Assembly: GCF_000341345.1 (NCBI RefSeq)
Contig: NC_020302.1
Location: forward strand, 2,088,075-2,152,074
Source of the DNA: Corynebacterium halotolerans YIM 70093 = DSM 44683
Lineage (GTDB): Bacteria; Actinomycetota; Actinomycetes; Mycobacteriales; Mycobacteriaceae
Length of the DNA stretch: 64,000 bases
Direction: 5' to 3'
Shown here: piece after piece, positions 46,673 to 56,109 of the stretch
Numbering within the stretch: the first letter of the stretch is position 1
How the letters are laid out: every line of letters begins with the position of its first letter
Translations under genes and position numbers: made by a program
The notes under the pieces: model-generated
Database searches by the model: none
What the model was told of the DNA's origin: nothing
The model's input: only the letters and a program-made list of their open reading frames with translations

Positions 46673-47665
46673 GTGCGCCCCAGACATCGTCTGCCTCTGT
46701 CCACCGTGCTGTCCCCCGCCCGGTACGTGCTGCGCGGGGTATCACAGATCATCTTCCTCGAGAACGCCGTGTCCGGGCTGCTCATCCTGTGTGGCCTGTC
46801 GGTCATGGATCCGCGGTTCGCGGCCCTGGTCCTGCTCGGCTCGGCCGCCCAGAGCCTCGTGGGGTGGGCCGTCGGCCTGCGGGACGACGTCCGCCACGGC
46901 CTGCTGGGCTACAACGGCGCTCTGGTGGGTGCCGCCGCGGGACTGCACGCCGGGTACACCCACGCCTCCGTGCTGTTGACCGTCACCGGTGCCTTCGCTT
47001 GCGTGGCCGTCCACGAGTTGGTGCGGTGGTTGTTCGCCACCCCGGCGCTCGCGCGGTTCTCCCTGCCCGTGGCCACGGCCCCGTTCTGCATCGTCGCGGG
47101 CCTGATCTTCGGGGCCGTCGGACAACTCGTCGGGCCCGGGGAGCCCACCACCGCCGCGGACTTTCCCACCGGTGTGGCGCTGGGCCTGTTCAACAGCTTC
47201 TCCGAGGTCCTACTGGCCGACGGTCTGCTGTGTGGGGCGCTGATCGTCGCGGCACTGCTCATCGACTCCCCGACGGCCGCCGGATTCGGACTGGCCGGCG
47301 CCGCGCTGGCGCTCGGCGGCGCCGCGGTGATCCACGGTATCGGCGAGGCCTCCTCGGGCCTGCACGCCTATTCCGCGGTGCTCGTCGCCATCGGGCTCGG
47401 GGCCGTGCTGTGGGCCGACCGCGGCGCGGTGACCCGGGTGCTCGGCACGGTCGTCGGAGGGTTGACCCTGCTCCTCCAGCCGGTGCTGGAGCTGACCCCG
47501 GTGATCGTGTTCACCTGGCCGTTCCTGCTCGCGATGTGGCTGGTGCTCATCGGCAGCCACCTGCTGTTCCCGGAACGGCGGCCGGTGACCGTCCAGGCGC
47601 CGGAGCACACCGCGGCGGAACCCGCCGAGCGGTCAACGGGGCGCGGTGCCGGGGACCGGCGTTGA
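46673..47665 (+). CDS. second urea transporter (UT family)
   Basis: A 330-residue UT protein, clearly paralogous to the one at 40670; both start VLRGVSQI-F-ENAVSGLLI with the same order of helices and have GLFNSFSEVLLADG in the middle. The GTG at 46673 is preceded by an almost ideal AAAGGAGG seven to ten bases upstream. This copy stands alone, outside the urease operon, and is followed by a small membrane protein gene. Its DNA is richer in GC than the first copy, so the two are not a recent perfect duplication. Confidence 0.92.
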   Translation: MRPRHRLPLSTVLSPARYVLRGVSQIIFLENAVSGLLILCGLSVMDPRFAALVLLGSAAQSLVGWAVGLRDDVRHGLLGYNGALVGAAAGLHAGYTHASVLLTVTGAFACVAVHELVRWLFATPALARFSLPVATAPFCIVAGLIFGAVGQLVGPGEPTTAADFPTGVALGLFNSFSEVLLADGLLCGALIVAALLIDSPTAAGFGLAGAALALGGAAVIHGIGEASSGLHAYSAVLVAIGLGAVLWADRGAVTRVLGTVVGGLTLLLQPVLELTPVIVFTWPFLLAMWLVLIGSHLLFPERRPVTVQAPEHTAAEPAERSTGRGAGDRR

Positions 47666-47785
47666 GGCGCCGGGGCCGGCGGGAAGACCGCGTGGGTTCG
47701 TGCGACGACGCAAAGGCCGGACGTGTCCGCCGGGAGGGCTACGATAATCATCCAGCAGTATCGTGTGGGTGGAAAGGAGCACGTC

Positions 47786-47986
47786 ATGTCCCCTCTCGAA
47801 CAAGACGAGTACATCCGGCGTCTCGTCGAGGCGGAGATCGCACACTCCCGCGCGACCATTGAGCTGCAGAATACCCCGGTCCCGCCGGATCCCATGGCGA
47901 AGTGGAGCCCGTTCGTGGTCGCCGGCGTATTCATCCTGCCGGTGATCGTGATGATGCTCTCGGTGCTCGTGGTCTTCGTCCTCTGA
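47786..47986 (+). CDS. small C-tail membrane protein
   Basis: A 66-residue protein with a hydrophilic, acidic N-terminal part (SPLEQDEYIRRLVEAEI) and a single membrane helix at the C-terminus (about residues 44-65, VAGVFILPVIVMMLSVLVV). It ends four residues after that helix. AAAGGAGC precedes the ATG by six bases. A longer in-frame start at 47723 lacks a binding site. The function is unknown. It lies after the second urea transporter and may be cotranscribed with it. Confidence 0.75.
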   Translation: MSPLEQDEYIRRLVEAEIAHSRATIELQNTPVPPDPMAKWSPFVVAGVFILPVIVMMLSVLVVFVL

Positions 47987-48008
47987 CCGCTTCCGCCGGC
48001 GGGCAGAC

Positions 48009-49310
48009 TCACCGGGTATCCGTCGGGTGCTCCGGTTCCCCGCGGCTCAGCGCCCGGGCGGTGTCACGGGCACGGTTGAGGATCTCCGTGCGCGGCAGCA
48101 GCCGCGCGATCGCCGCGATCCGGTCGGCCCGTTCGGTGCCGAGCCCCTCGTGCACCCGCCGGCGCAGGAGCCGGTGGCGCTCAATGTCGACGCCCGCCGG
48201 TACCGGCGCGGACTCCGAGGCCTCGGCGGCGGCCAGAATCAGTTCGGCCGTCTCGAGCCGGCCCGCCGCGGTGAACAGTTCAGCGAGGATCCGCATGATG
48301 TTCCACAGCTGGGCCCAGTAACTGCGGCGCTGCTGCAGCTCCAGCAGCGTCAGCGACAGGTCGACGGCCTCCGCCGTCCGGCCCGTGCGGGTCAGCGCAG
48401 CGAGCAGCGCCACCCGTGCGACCGCCGCCACCTGCACGGCGTTCGCGGTGTCGGCCATGCGGGCGGCCTCGCGGAGGACGTCGACGGCGGCAACGTGGTC
48501 GGTCGCGAGCAGCACCTCCCCGCTGGCGTAGAGCGCGAACGCCGTCCGTGACGGGGCCCCGCTGCGCTCGGCCGCCCTACGCGCGTCGGCCGCGTGTTCC
48601 GCGGCGTGCTTCCCCGGCTCCCCGGGGCTGCCGGTGGCCGCGAGGAGCAAGGCCAGGACGGCGTGCGCGTCGGCCGTGTAGGCGGCGGGAAGACCGTCGA
48701 TCGTGAGTACCCGGCGCCACCGCCGGACTGCAAGCTCCCAGTCTCCGGCGTACACCGCGGTGACCCCCAGCGCCACGGAGGCAAGGAACCGTTCGGCCGG
48801 GGCGGTGGCCGTCTCCCGGGCGAGCCGACCGAGTCGTTCGGCCCGTTCGAGCTCACCGCGCTCCACCGCCGCGATCGCCGCTGCCCCGCGGGCCAGCGAC
48901 TCCCCCGCGACCCCGGGGAGCCGGGGATGATCACCGACCGCGAGGGTCACCTCGGCCAGGGCCATCCCCGGAATCCAGAGGATGCACCGTCCGACGTGTC
49001 CGACGGTGCGCGCGGCCAGGTCGAGTCGGCCTGCGGTGAGCGACTGTTCCGCCGCCGCGGTCAGATCCGCCGAGGCGAGATCCAGTCGGCGCAGTGCCCT
49101 CGCCGCGTCCGGCCCGGCCGCCTCGTCGGCCCGGCGTCCGGCGCTCTCCGCCGCCCACCGCCAGTACGCCGGTCGGGTCCCGGCGTCGTCCAGCTCGAAT
49201 GATCCGGTGAAGGCCGACAGCCGTCCGAGCAGCGCACGGTCCGCCTCCCCCAGCAGGTCATGGGAACGGGCCACGACGGAGCGCAGCGGTTGTTCCGGCC
49301 GACCCTGCAA
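48009..49310 (-). pseudogene. C-terminal part of a frameshifted SARP/BTAD regulator
   Basis: The second half of one regulator gene. The first 20 residues (RSVVARSHDLLGEADRALLG) continue directly from the end of the upstream frame. The rest, about 410 residues, is Ala/Leu/Arg-rich helical repeats of the TPR type, usual for the C-terminus of AfsR/LuxR-like regulators. The two frames overlap from 49258 to 49310. In the region near 49300 one inserted or two deleted bases would rejoin them. No separate ribosome binding site was found. It is therefore called part of a broken gene, or a sequencing error. Confidence 0.75.
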
Positions 49311-50781
49311 GGTGCAGCCCCGTGCCGAAGCCGGTCAGGACCGTGCGGACGCCGAGGGTGGCCGCCTGCGTGGCGGCCAGTTCCAGCGCCAGCGGCAGGC
49401 CGTCGAGGCGGCGGCACACCTCGCCCGCGTCACGGACCAACGGGACACTGAGATCGGTGGCGGGCCGGGCGCGGCGCAGCCGCTCGATGAACAGCCGCAT
49501 CGCCGGCGCGAGGACCGCGCGGTCCGGCCCGTCCGTGGGATCCGGGGGCGTCAGCGGTGACAGCGGGAGAACCTGCTCGGCACCCATATCCAACCGGTGT
49601 CGGCTCGTCACCACGAGGTTCACCCGGGGCGCCACCCACAGGATCTCCCGGACGAGAGACCGTGTCCGGTCGAGAACCCGCTCGCACGCGTCGAGCACGA
49701 GGATGAGGGAAGAGGCGGCGAGGTACTCGAGCACCGCCGCCCGCGGTTCGGCGGCGAACCCCAGCCCCAGCGAGGCGGCGACTTTCTCATCGACCTGCTC
49801 CGGTTGGGCATCCTCGAGTTCGACGACGGCGGCGGGCCGGTCGAGCCGGCGGGTCAGCTCGGGCAGCACCTCGGCGACGAGCCGCGACTTGCCGACGCCG
49901 CCAGGCCCCGTGACGCTGACGAGGCGGTGGGCGGCTGCGGCGCGCAGCAGTTCCCCGGTGTCGTCCTCCCGGCCGATGAAGATACCGGTGGCGGGTTCCC
50001 AGGACGGCGGCACCCGCCGCGGGGGTGGGCGGGCCACGGAGCTCTCCGGCACCGCATGGTCGAGAATCTGCACCTGCAGCTCCCGCAGCGCGGGCGACGG
50101 GTCGAGTCCCAGCTCCTCGACAAGACTGCGGCGTAACGCCTGGTACTGCTCGAGTGCCTCGGTCGTCCTGCCCGCCCGGTAGAGCGCCGTCATGAGCAGG
50201 CCGTGGGCGCGCTCCCGCAGCGGCTGTTCGGCGACCACTCCCTGCAGGACGGACACCGAAGCATCGGCGTCGTCGAGCTCCAGTGCCAGCACGGCGCGAT
50301 CCTCCATCGCCTTCATCCGCAGCTCCCCGAGACGGACGGCCTCAGTGACGGCGAACTCCCGGTCTGCGAACTCGGCGTAGGCCGGACCGCGCCACAATCC
50401 CAGGGCAGAGTCGAGCATCTCCGCGGCGCGGGACGTCGGCAGCTCCCCCGCCTGCCGGCACAGCGCCTCGAACCGGTCGGCGTCGACCGTCCCGGCGGGA
50501 AGCTCCAGGTGGTAGCCGACCGGATCATGCCGGACCACCTCGTCGCCGAGCACCGAGCGCAGCCGGGACACGACGGTCTGCACGGCGCCGCGCGGTCGGG
50601 CCGGCAGCTCCTTCTCCCAGATCGCCGCGGCGAGCCCGTCCGGGGAGACGGGGTACGGGGCGTGGACGAGCAGTGCGGCGAGCGCCGCCCGGGGCCGGGA
50701 ACCGCGCAGCTCCACCCGCGCCCCGGCGCGCCGGATCTCAAGCGACCCCAGGACGTCGATCTGGACGGGCGCTCCTGCCAT
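49258..50781 (-). pseudogene. N-terminal part of a SARP/BTAD-NB-ARC transcriptional regulator, frameshifted
   Basis: A 507-codon frame. An OmpR-like winged helix covers about residues 5-90, a bacterial transcriptional activator (BTAD) domain about residues 97-245, and an NB-ARC/STAND ATPase from residue 260 with Walker A GPGGVGKSRL. This is the AfsR/SARP layout. The frame ends with unrelated residues after GTGLHL, while the expected continuation is found in another frame in the 48009-49310 stretch. The start ATG (MAGAPVQIDVLG) at 50781 has GGAGTC before it. It is divergent from a methyltransferase-monooxygenase pair that it probably controlled. Confidence 0.8.
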
Positions 50782-50906
50782 GACTCCATTGTCCGCTTTC
50801 TGAGGCAGCGATGAAAGCCCCCTGAAAGCGGGTGCGCGCAGGGTAGGAACTGAACCGGACACCCACCCCCACCATCCACCACCCGGACACGCCAGAGGAA
50901 TCCGTC

Positions 50907-51980
50907 ATGACCACCCAAGACATGCACACAAACCACGATCTCCAGGCTGAGGTGCAACAGCACGCCCAGGAGCTGCTCGGCCTGATCACCGGGGCTGCGA
51001 CCACGGCGATGATCGTCGTCGGTGACCGCCTCGGCCTCTATCAGGCCCTGGCCGACGGCGGTCTGGTGACATCACAGCGGCTCGCCGAGTCCACCGGCAC
51101 CCGGGAACGTTACGTCCGCGAATGGCTGGCCCAGCAGGCCGCTGCCGGGTTCCTGCGCTTCGACCCCGCGGACGAAAGCTTCACCCTGCCACCGGCCTGG
51201 GCCGCCGTCCTCACCGATCCTGCGTTGGTGGGCGCGTGCCTCAACCCCGCCGGCATGTTCCGTGACCTCGACCCCTTGCTCCGGGCCTTCCGCAGCGGGG
51301 AGGGAATCCCCTGGGGCGACCACGATCCCCTGGTGTTCGAGACCACGGAGAGGTTCTGGGCCGGCCAGTACCGCGACCATCTCCTCTCCGAGTGGATCCC
51401 GGCGCTCGACGGGCTGTCCGGGAAACTCACCGACGGCGCCACCGTCGCCGACATCGGCACCGGGCACGGCGCCGCACTCATCATGCTCGCGCAGGCCTTC
51501 CCGAGCTCCCGTTTCTTCGGCTTCGACTCCCACGGGCCGTCGATCCTCACTGCCCGGGAACGTGCGGCCGCCGCCGGCGTGGACGACCGGGTGACCTTCG
51601 AGATCGCACCCTGCCACCGGTACCCGGGACAGGACTACGACCTGATCGCCTTCTTCGACACCCTCCACGATCTGGGGGATCCCGTGGGTGCGGCCGCCTT
51701 CGCGCGCAACGCCCTGGCCCCGGACGGCTCCCTGCTCATCGTCGAGCCGCAGGCGGCCGACGACCTCGCGGAGAATCTCAGCAATCCGGCGGCCCCCATC
51801 GGTTACGCTGCGTCGACCTTCATGTGCACCCCGAACTCCCTGTCCCAGCCGGTGGGTCTCGCGCTCGGCGGCCAAGCGGGAGAGCGCAGGTTGCGCGACG
51901 TGCTCGCCGAGGCCGGCTTCGACACGGTCCACCGGATCGCGGACAGCCCGTTCAACATGGTCCTCCAGGCCCGGCCCTGA
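50907..51980 (+). CDS. SAM-dependent methyltransferase with winged helix (Rv2258c-like)
   Basis: A 357-residue protein. Residues 25-110 form a dimerisation/winged-helix part (ATTAMIVVGDRLGLYQALAD). The class I methyltransferase domain carries the SAM loop VADIGTGHGAAL near residue 185, FDSHGPSIL for the ribose contact, and a C-terminal EAGFDTVHRI strand. It resembles mycobacterial Rv2258c, whose substrate is unknown. It is divergent from the frameshifted SARP regulator and followed by a flavin monooxygenase after 33 bases. The pair may modify a small lipophilic molecule. Confidence 0.85.
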   Translation: MTTQDMHTNHDLQAEVQQHAQELLGLITGAATTAMIVVGDRLGLYQALADGGLVTSQRLAESTGTRERYVREWLAQQAAAGFLRFDPADESFTLPPAWAAVLTDPALVGACLNPAGMFRDLDPLLRAFRSGEGIPWGDHDPLVFETTERFWAGQYRDHLLSEWIPALDGLSGKLTDGATVADIGTGHGAALIMLAQAFPSSRFFGFDSHGPSILTARERAAAAGVDDRVTFEIAPCHRYPGQDYDLIAFFDTLHDLGDPVGAAAFARNALAPDGSLLIVEPQAADDLAENLSNPAAPIGYAASTFMCTPNSLSQPVGLALGGQAGERRLRDVLAEAGFDTVHRIADSPFNMVLQARP

Positions 51981-52013
51981 TCTCCGGGCCCGGCATCGAG
52001 TAGGGAGAAGACA

Positions 52014-53186
52014 ATGGACACCACCGACACCACCGACACCGTCATTGTCATCGGGGCCGGCCCGGCCGGGTTGTCGACCGCCGCCGAACTGCTGGCCCGC
52101 GACGTACCGACGACCGTCCTCGAACGCGGATCCGAGCTGGCCGCCACGTGGGCCGCACGGTACAAGGGCCTGCGCTTCAACACGTCCCGACGCAGCTCGG
52201 CGTTGCCGGGCGCACCCTTCCCACGGGAGTACGGTCAGTTCCCCACCCGCGAGCAGTATCTCACCTATCTGCAACGCTATGCCGCCGACCACCGCATTCC
52301 GGTGGAGACCGGGGTCGAGGTCACCGGTGTGCGCCGCATCCGCGAGGGCTGGGCGCTGACCACGTCCGCCGGCGAGCGCCGGGCCCGCCACGTGGTCATC
52401 GCCACCGGTCTGTTCAACCGGCCGCGCATCCCTGGGTGGGCGAGAGAACCGGGGTTCGACGGCGAAGTCCTGCACTCATCCGCCTACCGGGACGCCGCGG
52501 ACTTCGCGGGCCGCTCCGTCGTGGTCGTCGGCGCCGGTTCCTCGGGCATGGAGATCGCCCACCAGCTGGCCACCGGCGGTGCCCGTGCGGTCCGGCTCGC
52601 GGTACGTACCCCGCCGAACATCCTGCTGCGGGAGCTCAACGGCCTACCGGGTGACCTGCCTGCCCCGCTGCTCTTCCACCTGCCGACCGCGCTCGCCGAC
52701 CGGTTGGTCTTCGCGGTACAGCGCCGCATCGTGGGGGATCTGAGCGGGTACGGGCTACCTCGTCCCACCCGGGGCATGATGTCGCGGCAGAAGGAAAACG
52801 GGGCCGGACCCGCCGTCGTGGACCGGGAGGTGATCGACGCCATTCGCGGCGGAGCCATCGAATGCGTTCCCGCGGTCACCGCCCTGGACGGTGACACGGT
52901 CGTCCTCGCTGACGGCCGGCACGTCACCGCCGACGCCGTCATCCTCGCCACCGGCTATGACACAGGCCTCCCCGACCTTGTCGCCGGGCTCGACGTGCTC
53001 GATGAGCGCGGTCTGCCGCTCGACTGCACCGGCGGTGAGGTGGCTCCCGGCCTACGGTTCGTGGGTTACGTCTACCGTCCGGGCCTGACCGGCTACGTCG
53101 GCAAGATCGCCCGGCGGGTGGCACGCGAGATCGCGACCCGGTCAGCGAAGGAGGCCCGCAGGTCCCGACATACCGCGGCCGCCTGA
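52014..53186 (+). CDS. flavin-containing monooxygenase (CzcO/BVMO-like)
   Basis: A 390-residue FAD- and NADPH-dependent enzyme. The FAD-binding GXGXXG is VIGAGPAGLSTA near residue 11. A second Rossmann motif for NADPH is VVVVGAGSSGMEIA near residue 168. The linking motif reads GFDGEVLHSSAYRD, close to the FMO/Baeyer-Villiger signature FXGXXXHXXXW but with Tyr in the last place. ATGYD near residue 322 is the usual C-terminal FAD contact. It would hydroxylate or oxidise a small molecule in the cytosol. It forms a two-gene unit with the methyltransferase. Confidence 0.85.
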   Translation: MDTTDTTDTVIVIGAGPAGLSTAAELLARDVPTTVLERGSELAATWAARYKGLRFNTSRRSSALPGAPFPREYGQFPTREQYLTYLQRYAADHRIPVETGVEVTGVRRIREGWALTTSAGERRARHVVIATGLFNRPRIPGWAREPGFDGEVLHSSAYRDAADFAGRSVVVVGAGSSGMEIAHQLATGGARAVRLAVRTPPNILLRELNGLPGDLPAPLLFHLPTALADRLVFAVQRRIVGDLSGYGLPRPTRGMMSRQKENGAGPAVVDREVIDAIRGGAIECVPAVTALDGDTVVLADGRHVTADAVILATGYDTGLPDLVAGLDVLDERGLPLDCTGGEVAPGLRFVGYVYRPGLTGYVGKIARRVAREIATRSAKEARRSRHTAAA

Positions 53187-53280
53187 GTTCAGCTCCCGCA
53201 GCAGCCCGGCGCTTCGGCGGAGCACATCGTGACCGTGGGAAAGCCTGAATGAAAGTTTCTTCATCCAGGTTCTGGCGGGT

Positions 53281-54777
53281 CTACCCCTTATCGGATAACT
53301 CGGACAGGGAGAGCACCTCGTAGGCCCCGCGCTCGACGTCCTCACTGAACAGGCGGAAATCGGCGTCGATCCGGTCCAGTAGCTCGGCGACGAACTCCTC
53401 GGCGTCGGCGTGGAAGACATGTACGTGTCCGGCGCGGAGGATCTGCCCCGGTACACCCGATTCGGATCCGCTCAGCCGCTGCTCCGCCCGCACGTGCTGA
53501 CGCGCGAGGATCCGCCCGCACAGCCGCGCGTACTTCTTCAGCCCCTTGGGATCGAAATCGGCGACGTCGACGTTGACCTTCTGGGGGCTGCGCTCGCGGA
53601 CGACGAAGCTGATGCCGGCGATCTCGATGAAGCCGTAGAGCGGATCGCCGTCGGCGACGAAGGCCTCGAAGGCGGTGGCGATGCGCCCCGCCGTGCTCTC
53701 CCCCAGGATGACATCCGCCCCCACGTCCCCGTCACCGTCCACCGGCGAGAGCCCGTCGAGAGAGGAGTGCCGGGCCATCTTCAGCTCCAGGATGACCTTC
53801 TCCTCCGGCGCACTCCCCCACCCCTGGACGAGCACCCAGAACCTCGCCAGGCCGCGGCTGGCGGTGCCGGAACGGGTGCGGATCGCGGCGTCGTGGATGC
53901 GGAAGAAGTCCCTCGGCCGTTCGCGGTCTTCCCCGTGGTCCACGGTGCGCGCGTAGTCCTGGACCGCCACCCGCAGCCGGTCGATCAGCTCGGGACGTCG
54001 CTGCACCCGGTCGTCCTCCCGGAAGGTCAAGGTGTCGAAGTCGATGCGTTTGGCCAGGAACTTCTTCCGTGAGCGGGAGGCCTTCGCCAGGAAGGGCTCG
54101 ATCACCCCCGGGGCGTTTTCGGTGGTGATGCGACGGGTGACGGCCTCCGGCTCGTTCAGGCAGTCGGCGATGCCGTCGAAGTAGCCGCCGATGAACCGGC
54201 CCGCGACCTTCATCGCCTTCTTCCGCTTCATGCCCAGCTGCTCCCCGGCGAGCGCGAAACCCACGGCCCCGCGGTGCAGATCCCAGGTGAACGGCGCCAT
54301 CCACGCCTCGTCCATGTCGTTGATGGAGAACACCGGCCGCCCGTCCGCCCCGGGCAGCACACCGTAGTTCTCCGGATGCACGTCCCCGACCGTCGGCACG
54401 ACGGGCAGTCCCGCGTCAGAGCCTGCGAGGTCGCGGTAGTACAGCAGGGCCGTGCCCCGGAAGAAGGTGAACCGGTCGGCGGCGAGCTCGCGGAACTTCT
54501 CCCGCACGGCCCACGGCGCGAGATGCATGCGCACCACGTGATCCTCGGTGACGGTGTCGCGGATGTGCCGCCGTCGTTGACGGCCGCGCAGCAGCTGCGG
54601 CGGGACGGTCACCTCACCCGCAGCGGTGGCCCGGGCGAAGCGCTCGAACGCCTGCCGACGCCGCGCGTGTGTCGGCACCCGCACCACCTCCGGCTGCGGG
54701 AGGCCGAGTTCGGCCACCGACTCCAGCAGTTCCGCGGCTTCGTTCCTGGTGCTCTTCTCAGCGCTCATGCCGTTCAT
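53281..54777 (-). CDS. DUF2252 family protein
   Basis: A 498-residue soluble protein of the DUF2252 family, an uncharacterised kinase-like fold. Conserved stretches are [15 protein letters not shown] near residue 105, [12 protein letters not shown] near residue 130, which resembles the phosphotransferase HGD(I/L)H-N catalytic block, and [19 protein letters not shown] near residue 150. The length is normal. An ATG at 54777 or one at 54768 could be the start; the ribosome binding site is poor for both. The gene is convergent to the monooxygenase and divergent from the truncated glnA copy. Confidence 0.85.
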   Translation of the reverse strand: MNGMSAEKSTRNEAAELLESVAELGLPQPEVVRVPTHARRRQAFERFARATAAGEVTVPPQLLRGRQRRRHIRDTVTEDHVVRMHLAPWAVREKFRELAADRFTFFRGTALLYYRDLAGSDAGLPVVPTVGDVHPENYGVLPGADGRPVFSINDMDEAWMAPFTWDLHRGAVGFALAGEQLGMKRKKAMKVAGRFIGGYFDGIADCLNEPEAVTRRITTENAPGVIEPFLAKASRSRKKFLAKRIDFDTLTFREDDRVQRRPELIDRLRVAVQDYARTVDHGEDRERPRDFFRIHDAAIRTRSGTASRGLARFWVLVQGWGSAPEEKVILELKMARHSSLDGLSPVDGDGDVGADVILGESTAGRIATAFEAFVADGDPLYGFIEIAGISFVVRERSPQKVNVDVADFDPKGLKKYARLCGRILARQHVRAEQRLSGSESGVPGQILRAGHVHVFHADAEEFVAELLDRIDADFRLFSEDVERGAYEVLSLSELSDKG

Positions 54778-54885
54778 TATGGTCCGCCCCACCTCCCGCC
54801 GCGGGTGGGCCAGCACCCCGGCAGGTTCCAGATCCATAAATCCATACACTGGACACCATGCCCAGCCGCGGCCGGTTCCACCGCC

Positions 54886-55788
54886 GGGTCCCGCGGACCC
54901 GGCGGCTATTTCCCCGTCGCCCCCTACGACCACCTGCAGGATCTCCGCGACGAGATGGGCGGGATCCTCAGCGACGTCGGCTTCGTGGTCGAGCGCGCCC
55001 ACCACGAGATGGGCTCGGGTGGGCAGCAGGAGATCAACTACCGCTTCAACACGATGCTGCACGCGGCCGATGACCTGCAGACCTTCAAGTACATCGTCAA
55101 GAACACCGCCACGCGCAACGGCAAGTCGGCCACCTTCATGCCCAAGCCGATGGTCAATGACGGCGGCTCCGGCATGCACGTCCACCAGTCGCTGTGGAAG
55201 GACGGCCAACCGCTGTTCCACGACGAGTCCGGCTACGCGGGACTGTCGGACATGGCCCGGCACTACATCGGCGGCATCCTCCGGCACGCGGGCGCGGTGC
55301 TCGCCTTCACCAACCCGACGCTGAACTCCTACCACCGCCGGGCGCCCGGCTTCGAGGCGCCGGTCAACCTGGTCTACTCCCAGCAGAACCGCTCCGCGGC
55401 CATCCGCCTCCCGATCACGGGCAACAACCCCAAGGCCAAGCGCATCGAGTTCCGCGCCCCGGATCCGTCCGGCAACCCCTACTTCGCCTTCGCGGCGATG
55501 ATGATGGCCGGTCTCGACGGCGTGCGCAACCGCATCGAACCGCCCGCTCTTGTGGACAAGGACCTCTACGAGCTCCCGCCGGATGAGATCGCGGACGTCG
55601 CCAGCGTGCCGACCTCGCTTGAGGCGGCGCTCAACGCACTCGCCGACGACCACGATTTCCTCACCGAGGGCAATGTCTTCACCGAGGACCTCAGTGAGAC
55701 CCACATCCAGTACAAATTCGACGAGGAGATCATCCCGGCCCGTCTGCGCCCGACCACGCAGGAGTTCGAGCTCTACTACGACTGCTGA
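54886..55788 (+). pseudogene. 5'-truncated second glutamine synthetase gene
   Basis: About 300 codons that match residues 186-478 of the intact GlnA in this window almost throughout. Blocks such as [33 protein letters not shown] and [15 protein letters not shown] are preserved, with the adenylylation tyrosine in [10 protein letters not shown]. Homology begins abruptly near 54893. Upstream there is only unrelated sequence and the DUF2252 gene, so the N-terminal third with part of the active site is missing. No start codon or ribosome binding site fits. Many DNA stretches are identical to the intact gene but others differ, so the paralogue is not brand new. A terminator follows. Confidence 0.85.
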
Positions 55789-55818
55789 GCCCTCAGGCCG
55801 GGCATCACCGGCAAGACG

Positions 55819-55852
55819 AATCCCCGCTCTGGTCCAAGAGTGGGGATTTTTC
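55819..55852 (+). terminator. terminator after the truncated glnA copy
   Basis: AATCCCCGCTCT and AGAGTGGGGATTTTT form a perfect 12-base stem with a six-base loop and a T run, 30 bases beyond the stop codon. The intact glnA lacks such a hairpin close to its stop. Confidence 0.85.
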
Positions 55853-56109
55853 ACGCATCCGATGAGCTCAGGCCGGCCGGTCCGGGCAGGGACACGTCAC
55901 CTACCCCGGGTCCGTACCGCCCAGTCCCACAACAGGCGAACGGCGACCGCGCACCGGCTGTCCCCGCGTCCCAGTGAATAACCTGTACCGGCACCTCCCC
56001 AGCCGCTGGGCCGTCACCTGATGAACCCGCCGGATGAATGCGGTTTCTTTTATCTCTTTCTGTTAATCTCCAGGAAATATTTATATCGTTTTAAGAGGAA
56101 GCGCAGCTA
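55853..56109. other. intergenic, promoter of the Ltp-repeat gene
   Basis: No gene is seen. From 56040 to 56100 the sequence is AT-rich (TTTCTTTTATCTCTTTCTG, then ATATTTATATCG) and must hold the promoter of the following gene. A ribosome binding site AAGAGGAAG lies ten bases before its ATG. Confidence 0.5.

Noticed and set aside
45574..47862. A 762-codon plus-strand frame.
   Set aside because: It crosses the antisense of the lipase gene and an alternative frame of the second urea transporter. Both real genes have clear motifs.
54274..54885. The plus-strand frame of the second glnA continues upstream to 54274.
   Set aside because: This part is antisense to the DUF2252 gene and shows no glutamine synthetase similarity, so it was not added to the fragment.
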